Source: Gammaproteobacteria bacterium (GTDB lineage Bacteria > Pseudomonadota > Gammaproteobacteria > Steroidobacterales > Rariloculaceae). Taken from it: a DNA stretch of 6,950 nucleotides. The stretch is taken from assembly GCA_004357505.1 (NCBI GenBank), contig SMWC01000128.1, forward strand, positions 1 to 6,950, written 5' to 3'. The notes under the pieces were generated by a model. The model was given only the letters and a program-made list of their open reading frames with translations, was not told the origin of the DNA and made no database searches. This document shows positions 1 through 5,502 of this stretch, in pieces. A program made the translations under genes and the position numbers. Position 1 is the stretch's first letter. Each line of letters begins with the position of its first letter.

Positions 1-69
1 GAATTTATCGATCAGGTCCTGTTCGCTGACGGTGTACGGCAAATTACCGACATATAATCTCTTACCCAT
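1..69 (-). CDS. RRM-domain RNA-binding protein, N-terminal fragment
   Basis: Only the first 23 codons lie in the window; the gene runs off the left edge. The translation is MGKRLYVGNLPYTVSEQDLI followed by DKF. LYVGNLPY (residues 5-12) is the RNP-2 motif on the first strand of an RNA recognition motif, and the following TVSEQDLIDKF matches the start of the first helix. Bacterial proteins of this type are usually small single-RRM proteins that bind single-stranded RNA, and several in cyanobacteria are cold-induced; that role here is inferred. The ATG at 67-69 is preceded by AGGAGA (74-79 on the complement). This is the only close SD, and it lies in a strong potential stem (see the leader feature). 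The gene follows the RND permease gene in the same direction after a 174-nt gap, large enough for its own promoter. The family call is firm; the full length and any C-terminal tail cannot be seen. Confidence 0.85.
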   Translation of the reverse strand, partial: MGKRLYVGNLPYTVSEQDLIDKF

Positions 70-72
70 GAT

Positions 73-105
73 GTCTCCTGAGCCGAAGAAAACCGCCCAA
101 GAGAC
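73..105 (-). promoter_or_regulatory. SD-sequestering hairpin in RRM gene leader
   Basis: Read on the minus strand, GTCTCTTGGGC (105-95) pairs with GCTCAGGAGAC (83-73) over 11 consecutive positions. Nine are Watson-Crick pairs and two are G-U wobbles (100 with 78, 97 with 81). The loop GGTTTTCTTCG covers 94-84. The 3' arm contains the entire AGGAGA SD of the RRM gene, ending 3 nt before its ATG, so the folded form should block ribosome binding. An alternative pairing of the loop sequence TTTTCT (92-87) with AGGAGA is also possible and resembles a FourU-type thermometer arrangement. The pairing is seen directly; a regulatory role (temperature, autoregulation by the RRM protein, or a ligand) is inference. 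Confidence 0.6.
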
Positions 106-131
106 TCCGGGTTCCTTCCCGGTAGACTCCG
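102..131 (-). repeat. Direct repeat pair flanking a GC-rich hairpin in the RRM leader
   Basis: The 8-mer AGACTCCG (plus strand) occurs at 102-109 and again at 124-131, a 22-nt period. Between the copies, and sharing bases with the first, CCGGG (107-111) and CCCGG (118-122) form a perfect 5-bp stem around a 6-nt loop. On the RNA strand that loop reads AAGGAA, a purine-rich SD-like sequence. The RNA copy of the repeat at 102-109 supplies the GUCU that starts the SD-sequestering stem. The other copy could offer GUCU as a weaker competing partner. The structure may be a protein-binding platform or part of a two-state switch; this is inference from pairing alone. Confidence 0.45.
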
Positions 132-157
132 ATTACAAGCGGTGATTGATCAAACAA
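130..157 (-). promoter_or_regulatory. Possible sigma-70-type promoter for the RRM gene
   Basis: On the minus strand TTGTTT (157-152) is separated by 16 nt from TAATCG (135-130). Both boxes are weak matches to the consensus. A start about 7 nt downstream would fall near 123, so the transcript would open with the GC-rich leader hairpin. An 8-bp palindrome TTGATCAA (146-153) overlaps the -35 and spacer. This is a tentative call, made because the 174-nt gap after the permease stop and the structured leader suggest separate transcription. Confidence 0.25.
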
Positions 158-243
158 CGGTAGTTTAAGCTTCAAAACCCAACCGGGTAGGCGGCTGCCG
201 GGTCAATCGGTCAATCTTAAGAAAACTTCAGTTTGACGTCCGT

Positions 244-3200
244 TCAGTGTCCGGTGGCGTACTGTGGTCGAGTTCGTGTCGGCTTCATCTCTGGAGTGAG
301 CATCGTCGCCGGTCGTAAATCCTCGAGAATCAGGACCAGACTCGGGACGAGGAACAGCGTGATCACGGTCGCGAATAGGACGCCCCAACCCAGCGAGATG
401 GCCATCGGTATGATAAACGCGGTGGCCGGATTGTCGATCAGCATCAATGGAGTGAGTCCGGCGAACGTCGTGATCGACGTCAACATGATCGGCCGGAAGC
501 GTACGACACCGGCACGCCGCACAGCATTCAGAACGGGGACGCCAGTCCGCCGCTGCCGGTTGATGTAGTCCACCAGTACCAGGCTCGAATTTACGACGAC
601 GCCCGATAGCGCAATCATGCCTAAAATCGACGGCAGGGCCAGCGACCAACCCATCATGAGATGACCCACGATCGCGCCGACGGCGCCGAACGGGATGCCG
701 CTCATGATAATCAGTGGTTGCAGATAGGACCGCAACGGTATCGCGAGTAATGCGTACATGATAAGCAGCGCCACCGGGAACAGCCGCGCCATCCCGCCGA
801 ACGACTCCGCCCGCTCTTCCTGTTCGCCGGTAAGGGAATACGTCACTCCGCGGTAGCCGGCGACGATTCGCGGTAATGCCTCGGCCGCGAGCGAGTTCAA
901 TACGGCTTCGGGCGTCGTTATGCTGCGGTTGACGTCGGCCCTGACCGTCACGACGCGTTGCCGGTTGATCCGGGTGATTGTCGAGTAGCCCTGGCCGAGC
1001 GTGAACTCTGCTGCCGCTGCGAACGGCACTTCGGTACCGTCGGAAGTTCGAATGCGCATGTCCTCGAGGTCGCCGAGCGAGCGCCGTTCCGTCTCCGGAT
1101 AGCGGACCATGACCCGCACGTCCTCGGTGCCGCGCTGGACGCGTTGCGCCTCCTCGCCGTAGAAAGCTTGGCGTACTTGTCGTGCGAGGTCATCGAGCGT
1201 TAGTCCGAGATGCTGCGCCTCGGGTCGCAGCGACAATCGAACTTCCTGCTTGCCCGAGCGGAACGAGTCCGAAACATCGGCAACGCCAACGAATCGTGAG
1301 AGTTCGGCGCGCAGGTCGGCGGCCGCAGCCGCCAGATCATCGACGTTCCTGCCGCGCAATTGAATGGAAATGGCATCGCCGGCGGAAAGCTGACTGGCCG
1401 AGAACGTCAGCTCGACGCTGTCGGCGATCGGCCCCGTGAGTTCGCGCCAACGCTCGGCAATGGTGTCCGATGGGAACTCGCTTCGTTCCGCCGCGGGCAC
1501 GAGCGAGATGGCCACGTCGGCGCGATGGCTGACCGGCGTTGATAAGCTTGTGCCGCCGCCGGGCTGACCGCCGGCCAAGCCTTGCCCGATCGTCGTGAGT
1601 ACGTGTTGTATCACGCTCGGTTGGTCCTGTCGGGTGAGGTCGAGTTCACTTCTCAGAATCTGTGCCGCCTGCTCGATCTGTCGCGCCGCTCGGGTCGTCT
1701 CCGCTACCGCGATACCCTCGGGCATGGTCAGCCTCGCAACCACTCGGTCACCCGCTATCGAGGGAAAGAACTCTACGCTGATCCGGCCGCTGACGACGAG
1801 CGCGAGCGTAAGCGTGAGGATGCCAACGCCGACGGCCAGTACCAGGTAGCGCCACTCCAGGACCCGGCTCAACGCCTCCCCGTAGCGTCGCTCGGCGAAG
1901 TCCTCGATACCGGCGGCCAGGCGCTCTTGAAACTTTAGCCAGCGTGCGACGAACGCATTCGGACGGCCTGCACGCGGTTCGATGCGACGGTGCGCCAGAT
2001 GCGACGGCAGGATCAACTGGGATTCGATGACGCTGAACACCAGACAGATCACGACGATGTAACCCAGCACGGAGAACAACGAGCCGATCCGTCCCGGGAG
2101 GAGCATGATAGGAAGGAATGCCGCCATCGTGGTCAAGACGCCAAATATCACCGGGACCGCGACTTCGGCAGTGCCTTCGATGGCTGCCGAGTGTTGATTC
2201 TCGGCGTGGCGCTCGTGGGCATAGATACGCTCGCCGACGACGATCGCATCATCGACGACGATGCCGAGAACGAGAATGAATGCGATAACCGACATCGTGC
2301 TGAGTGTGATGCCAAGGGGGATGAACAATGCGATCGTGCCCAACATCGCGATCGGGATGCCGGCCGCGACCCACATGGCCAGGCGAAATTGCAACGGCAG
2401 GGACAGCAACAACAATACCAGTGCGAGGCCGCCGACTGCGGTTGCCAAGAGAATACTGAGGCGCGCCTCGAGTTCTTCGGATTCATCCCGCCAAATCGTC
2501 AGCTCGATTCCTTCGGGCATTCGTGCTTGGGCATTCTCGACGTAGGCTCTGACTTTGTCGCGAATATCGATGATGTCTTCGCTGCCCACCTGGTAGATCG
2601 CGACCATCGCGGCCGGTTGTCCGTCGAATCGTACGCTCAGATCGCCTTCCTCGAGGCCGTCGACGATCGTCGCGATCTCGCCGAGTGTGATTGTCGTGCC
2701 ATCGGCTGCAGAAACGACCACAATATTTTCGAATTCCGAACCTCGGTACGCCTGGCCTTTGGTTCTGACCAGGATCTCACCGCCCCCGGCTCGAATCGTG
2801 CCGCCGGGCAGATCCAGCGACGAGCGGCGTACGGCATTCGCAACTTGGTCCAGCGTCAGTCCATATCGGCGCAGGGTCTGTTCTGAGACCTCGATCGAAA
2901 TCTCGTCCGCGCGAACATAGGCGACCTCGACCTGCGATATGCCGTCCATCGCGGCGATCTCCTCGCGCATCTCCAGCGCGAGCGTCTTCAGCGTGCGCTC
3001 GTCTGTGTCACCTGCGATTACGATCTCCAGTCCCTGGTTCCGAGAGGTCAATAAAGAGACGATCGGTCGCTCGGTTTCTGCCGGGAAGGTCGAGATCGCA
3101 TCGACTCGGCCGCTGATGTCGTTGAGCGCCTCGATATCGTCGGCGCTCGACTCGAGTTCCAGTGTCACAGTGCACATGCCCTCACTGGACGCGGAGGTCA

Positions 3201-3441
3201 TGCGGTAGATGGATTGAGCCCCCTCGAGCGCTTCTTCGATGCGGATACAGACGCCCAACTCTACTTCCTCGGGAGCGGCGCCAAGGTAAGGCACTCTGAC
3301 CTGAACGATGCCTAGATCGATCTCAGGAAATTCCTCTTGCTTGAGTTGCGTCAAGGAGATCAGGCCGCCGACGACCAGAATCATCATCAGGAGATTCGCC
3401 GCGACGGGATTGCCGACAAACCAGCCGATGAGGCGTGTCAT
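244..3441 (-). CDS. RND-family efflux pump permease (AcrB-like inner-membrane subunit)
   Basis: This 1065-residue protein has the length and plan of proton-driven RND exporters. TM1 is at about 13-31, followed by a large periplasmic porter loop, TM2-6 at about 328-477, TM7 at about 531-550, a second porter loop, and TM8-12 at about 882-1040. TM4 has the paired aspartates of the proton relay (VVDDAIVVGE, D397-D398). RFRPIMLTS (981-989) matches the conserved TM11 segment, with R983 in place of the relay arginine. The TM10 position equivalent to AcrB Lys940 is Asn951 (GVVVNSSLVLVD), which sets it apart from classical AcrB and from the heavy-metal CusA type. EFPEID (37-42) and the CIRIEEALEG stretch (65-74) suggest the less-studied COG0841-type exporters. 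It should work as a trimer with the adaptor encoded upstream and an outer-membrane channel encoded elsewhere. Its ATG overlaps the adaptor stop by 4 nt (ATGA), implying translational coupling; a weak AGAAAG precedes it. The substrate cannot be deduced; drugs, lipophilic compounds or fatty-acid-like molecules are all possible. Confidence 0.93.
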   Translation of the reverse strand: MTRLIGWFVGNPVAANLLMMILVVGGLISLTQLKQEEFPEIDLGIVQVRVPYLGAAPEEVELGVCIRIEEALEGAQSIYRMTSASSEGMCTVTLELESSADDIEALNDISGRVDAISTFPAETERPIVSLLTSRNQGLEIVIAGDTDERTLKTLALEMREEIAAMDGISQVEVAYVRADEISIEVSEQTLRRYGLTLDQVANAVRRSSLDLPGGTIRAGGGEILVRTKGQAYRGSEFENIVVVSAADGTTITLGEIATIVDGLEEGDLSVRFDGQPAAMVAIYQVGSEDIIDIRDKVRAYVENAQARMPEGIELTIWRDESEELEARLSILLATAVGGLALVLLLLSLPLQFRLAMWVAAGIPIAMLGTIALFIPLGITLSTMSVIAFILVLGIVVDDAIVVGERIYAHERHAENQHSAAIEGTAEVAVPVIFGVLTTMAAFLPIMLLPGRIGSLFSVLGYIVVICLVFSVIESQLILPSHLAHRRIEPRAGRPNAFVARWLKFQERLAAGIEDFAERRYGEALSRVLEWRYLVLAVGVGILTLTLALVVSGRISVEFFPSIAGDRVVARLTMPEGIAVAETTRAARQIEQAAQILRSELDLTRQDQPSVIQHVLTTIGQGLAGGQPGGGTSLSTPVSHRADVAISLVPAAERSEFPSDTIAERWRELTGPIADSVELTFSASQLSAGDAISIQLRGRNVDDLAAAAADLRAELSRFVGVADVSDSFRSGKQEVRLSLRPEAQHLGLTLDDLARQVRQAFYGEEAQRVQRGTEDVRVMVRYPETERRSLGDLEDMRIRTSDGTEVPFAAAAEFTLGQGYSTITRINRQRVVTVRADVNRSITTPEAVLNSLAAEALPRIVAGYRGVTYSLTGEQEERAESFGGMARLFPVALLIMYALLAIPLRSYLQPLIIMSGIPFGAVGAIVGHLMMGWSLALPSILGMIALSGVVVNSSLVLVDYINRQRRTGVPVLNAVRRAGVVRFRPIMLTSITTFAGLTPLMLIDNPATAFIIPMAISLGWGVLFATVITLFLVPSLVLILEDLRPATMLTPEMKPTRTRPQYATGH

Positions 3442-4613
3442 CTTTCTGGTATCTCGTCATGCTGAAGCAGGGGTTCGACGCGCATGCCGTCGATAACAAC
3501 CTGCAGCGGCGAGATAGACACGAGTTCTCCTTTGGACAATCCGCTGCTGATGAATGCGTCGTCACCATAGACACGCAGCAGTTCGACCGTGCGAAACCGC
3601 AGCCGGTTCTCCTCATCTACGACCAGGACCTCGTTCGTATTCCGAATCGCGGCTCGCGGTACGACGACGATGTTCTCGGCCGAACGGCCCTCGATTTCGG
3701 CATGAACGAACAGTCCGACGGGTGGCGGCAACGCGTTGGGATCGTCTCGCGAGACACCCTCTGCACTAATTCTCGCAACCACCTGGACCATTCGGCTGCG
3801 AGAGTCAATCTCCGCCTCCGTGCGAACCAACTTGCCCGTCCAGCGGTAGTCTTGACCGGCAAAGTTCGCCGACAGCGTCACGGTCGGTGCAGTCGCGTCA
3901 TCCAGCTCGCCACGCTGCGTCAACGGCAGATCGAGGTAGGCCAGTTGTTGATCTGCGATCGGCAGGCGCACCTCGACGTAGTCCACGGCGTAGAGATTCG
4001 CGATGGTTACGCCGCGGCTGACGAACTGGCCGACATCGGTTTGTTCGTTTCTGACCAGACCCTTAAACGGTGCCGGAATTTCTGTCCGCTCGAGGTTGCG
4101 TTGGGCCTGCTCGAGCGCGACCCGCGCATCCTGCAGGTTGGCCTCGGCGACTCGCGCTGCGCGTATACCGGCCTCAAGGTCGGAGCGGCTGATCAGTTGA
4201 CGAGTGTCGAGCTCTTCCAGCCTCCGCAGCTCGAAATCGCTATACTCATGCTCCGCTTCGGCGCGGCTGACGCTGGCTCGGGCTCTTGCTACCGTGGCCA
4301 GATAGTCACGATCGTCAATTCTCAACAGCGGCTCGCCCGCTTCGAAATAGCCACCCGCAACGAGATTTGGAGATATCCAGACCACGGTTCCGGATACTTC
4401 CGGCACCACGGCCGTTTCCGTTCTCGGTGTCACGGTCCCTTGCGCGTGAACGACCATGCGCACGGTCTTTGGGTCAGCCATCACGACTCTGACCGTCGGC
4501 GCAACAGGATCGGGCTGTGCAGGTTGAAGTCGTTCCGTGGTCGCGACGATCGCGGCGGCGCCGAGTAGTGCGGCGACGATGACGACAACCGGCGCGATGC
4601 GTTTGAGGTTCAT
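3438..4613 (-). CDS. RND efflux periplasmic adaptor (membrane fusion protein, HlyD/AcrA type)
   Basis: This 391-residue adaptor links the inner-membrane permease to an outer-membrane channel. Residues 5-25 form a hydrophobic N-terminal segment, an anchor or Sec signal. There is no lipobox cysteine, and the protein has no cysteine at all. Two lipoyl half-motifs flank the hairpin: about 65-104 (VSGTVVWISPNLVAGGYFEA, then G-EPLLRIDD) and about 175-208 (RTEIPAPFKGLVRN to VGQFVSRG). Between them, 105-175 is a heptad-rich coiled-coil hairpin (RARASVSRAEAEHEYSDFEL onward). A beta-barrel region (about 212-310) and a membrane-proximal domain (about 311-385, with IVVVPRAAI) follow, the standard order of the family. 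Start and stop both overlap their neighbours by ATGA (regulator at 4610-4613, permease at 3438-3441). Translation is therefore probably coupled; no strong SD is visible at the ATG. The role is assigned from domain order and from its place directly before an RND permease. Confidence 0.93.
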   Translation of the reverse strand: MNLKRIAPVVVIVAALLGAAAIVATTERLQPAQPDPVAPTVRVVMADPKTVRMVVHAQGTVTPRTETAVVPEVSGTVVWISPNLVAGGYFEAGEPLLRIDDRDYLATVARARASVSRAEAEHEYSDFELRRLEELDTRQLISRSDLEAGIRAARVAEANLQDARVALEQAQRNLERTEIPAPFKGLVRNEQTDVGQFVSRGVTIANLYAVDYVEVRLPIADQQLAYLDLPLTQRGELDDATAPTVTLSANFAGQDYRWTGKLVRTEAEIDSRSRMVQVVARISAEGVSRDDPNALPPPVGLFVHAEIEGRSAENIVVVPRAAIRNTNEVLVVDEENRLRFRTVELLRVYGDDAFISSGLSKGELVSISPLQVVIDGMRVEPLLQHDEIPER

Positions 4614-5338
4614 GTGGCTACCGACTTACGTTCGTGTTCCAGGTACTTGAAGTGGTGCTGCACGCTGTTGCGTAACAAGTCGAATAGCTCTCTCATAACG
4701 GCCGCGACCTGGTTGACATCGTGTGCCTCAAGCGCGTCGTCGAGTGTCTCTGCGATACGGCGCAGCGCCTGCGGATCGTGGCGCGGCGGAAAGCCGACGG
4801 CATGCAGTCGCTCCAGCATCCGAGAGCGTAAGCCGTTCATGATCAGCAGCAGTACGAGATGGTCGGCCGACTCGGCGAAGAGCCGAATCAGCCGAGGCGG
4901 TGCCCGAACTTTCTGAATATTCTCCACTTCGGCGGCCAGCATCTCGCGGGTGATCGCGCGTGCTGCTGCGATCGTGGTGTCGCTACCGTTCTCTAGCGCC
5001 TTCACGACCGCAAATTCGACGAGCACGCCGGCGATCTCCAGGGCCTGATCGATCAGCTTCGGATCCGGCACGTCGCCGAGATCCAGCAACGGCCCGAGGA
5101 CGTCCAGTGTGCAGTCCTGGATCGGTACCACCCGGGCGCCGCCGGGCTGTATCGATAAGAGTCCGAGTTGTTCGAGCTTCTTGTATGCTTCCCTAACGGT
5201 GCCCCGGCTGGTTTCGAAGCGGCTCGTAAGGTCGCGCTCCGAGGGCAGCCGCTCCCCGGGCCGATACTGGCCGCGGAGGATTTCATCGCGTAGGACGTTA
5301 GAGATTTCCTCGGTTCTGGAAGGGCTCACGGCCGTCAT
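4610..5338 (-). CDS. GntR-family (FadR subfamily) transcriptional regulator of the efflux operon
   Basis: With the start chosen here the protein has 242 residues. Residues 8-74 are a GntR winged helix: RPGERLPSERDLTSRF, then recognition helix SRGTVREAYKKLEQLG and wing SIQPGGARVV. The remaining all-helical part (about 95-235) resembles an FCD/FadR-type effector domain. The usual FCD metal-binding histidines are not clearly present: only E156-x3-H160 could fit, and the later positions look substituted. The ligand is unknown. In-frame ATGs also exist at 5353 and 5377. The ATG at 5336-5338 is preferred because only it has an SD (AGGA, 6 nt upstream) and because the best promoter would start transcription near 5361, downstream of the 5377 ATG. 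It is the first gene of the operon and overlaps the adaptor by ATGA. Tandem FadR-type operators in its promoter make autorepression, and control of the pump, the natural inference. Confidence 0.9.
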   Translation of the reverse strand: MTAVSPSRTEEISNVLRDEILRGQYRPGERLPSERDLTSRFETSRGTVREAYKKLEQLGLLSIQPGGARVVPIQDCTLDVLGPLLDLGDVPDPKLIDQALEIAGVLVEFAVVKALENGSDTTIAAARAITREMLAAEVENIQKVRAPPRLIRLFAESADHLVLLLIMNGLRSRMLERLHAVGFPPRHDPQALRRIAETLDDALEAHDVNQVAAVMRELFDLLRNSVQHHFKYLEHERKSVAT

Positions 5339-5341
5339 AAT

Positions 5342-5352
5342 TGGTCCTACCA
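5342..5352. promoter_or_regulatory. FadR-type operator 1 (TGGTCCTACCA)
   Basis: TGGT-CCT-ACCA is a perfect dyad in its outer 4+4 bases and fits the FadR-subfamily consensus TNGTNNNACNA. On the minus strand it contains the AGGA that serves as SD for the regulator ATG at 5338, so bound protein would sit over the ribosome-binding region and just downstream of the predicted start. The likely binder is the adjacent regulator; this is inference from consensus and position. Confidence 0.65.
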
Positions 5353-5354
5353 TA

Positions 5355-5367
5355 TTGGTCTGACCAA
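5355..5367. promoter_or_regulatory. FadR-type operator 2 (TTGGTCTGACCAA)
   Basis: This is a perfect 13-bp palindrome with one central base, containing TGGTCTGACCA, which matches the FadR-subfamily consensus TNGTNNNACNA and resembles known FadR sites. Its centre (5361) is 14 bp from the centre of operator 1. It abuts the predicted -10 box at 5368-5373 and covers the expected transcription start, an ideal repressor position. Confidence 0.75.
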
Positions 5368-5397
5368 ACTGTAGCATAGAGTTTGCCGACTAGCCAA
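5368..5397 (-). promoter_or_regulatory. Candidate sigma-70 promoter of the regulator-adaptor-permease operon
   Basis: On the minus strand the -35 TTGGCT (5397-5392) and the -10 TACAGT (5373-5368) are 18 nt apart. TGC directly before the -10 makes an extended TGN element, which can offset the long spacer. Transcription would begin near 5361, in the middle of operator 2, giving a leader of about 23 nt before the ATG at 5338. The agreement of promoter, operator and SD positions supports the call. Confidence 0.5.
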
Positions 5398-5431
5398 CGG
5401 TCCCGGGTGCCGGAATCTTGTGGTAGTCGAG

Positions 5432-5450
5432 ACCGGACCATCAGGCCGGT
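5432..5450. other. Imperfect GC-rich dyad in the divergent intergenic region
   Basis: ACCGG (5432-5436) and CCGGT (5446-5450) form an inverted repeat. Allowing A5437 to bulge, CC (5438-5439) also pairs with GG (5444-5445), giving a 7-bp stem with loop ATCA. It lies between the two divergent promoters, just upstream of the TTGGCA box for the reductase operon, so it could be a second regulator-binding site. No T-run follows on either strand, so it is not a convincing terminator. Confidence 0.25.
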
Positions 5451-5455
5451 TAAGA

Positions 5456-5484
5456 TTGGCACTTACCGGGCGTTCGTTCATACC
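5456..5484 (+). promoter_or_regulatory. Weak candidate promoter of the reductase-ferredoxin-YciI operon
   Basis: TTGGCA (5456-5461) matches five of six bases of the -35 consensus. At a 17-nt spacing lies CATACC (5479-5484), a poor -10. A start near 5491 would leave a very short leader beginning around the SD. An alternative pair, TTGGTC at 5355-5360 with TAGAGT at 5377-5382, would place the -35 inside operator 2 and put this operon under the same repressor. Neither is strong. Confidence 0.25.
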
Positions 5485-5491
5485 GCACATC

Positions 5492-5497
5492 GGAGAG
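5492..5497 (+). promoter_or_regulatory. SD of the reductase gene; fixes its start
   Basis: GGAGAG lies 5 nt before the ATG at 5503. The frame is open further upstream to an ATG at 5383, but that one has no SD, and the extra 40 residues are polar and arginine-rich with no family resemblance. The 5503 start puts a signal peptide exactly at the N-terminus. Confidence 0.7.
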
Positions 5498-5502
5498 AAT
5501 CA

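Noticed and set aside
174..188. Minus-strand ACCC-GGTT-GGGT followed by TTT after the permease stop, like a small intrinsic terminator.
   Set aside because: The stem is only 4 bp, the T-run is short, and no longer pairing around it could be found.
183..203. Repeated CCGGGT at 183-188 and 198-203.
   Set aside because: It is a direct repeat, not an inverted one, and too short to distinguish from chance in GC-rich DNA.
1990..2886. Long plus-strand open frame (about 298 codons) opposite the permease gene.
   Set aside because: It is an antisense shadow: low-complexity rich in D, R, H and Q, no recognisable domain, no SD, and fully inside a well-supported conserved gene.
3435..4568. Long plus-strand open frame (377 codons) opposite the adaptor gene.
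   Set aside because: The adaptor on the other strand has complete family domain order, and this frame resembles no protein family. It is an artefact of GC-rich codon use.
5339..5377. Longer regulator form starting at 5377 (or 5353).
   Set aside because: There is no SD at either ATG, and the likely transcription start (about 5361) lies downstream of 5377. The segment is better explained as operator DNA.
5421..5440. TGGT and ACCA half-sites 12 nt apart, a possible third operator.
   Set aside because: The spacing is far from the 3-nt centre of the two good operators, and the inner bases are not symmetric.
5383..5502. Upstream 40-codon extension of the reductase frame.
   Set aside because: There is no SD at 5383, its composition does not fit, and it would bury the signal peptide; GGAGAG before 5503 marks the better start.
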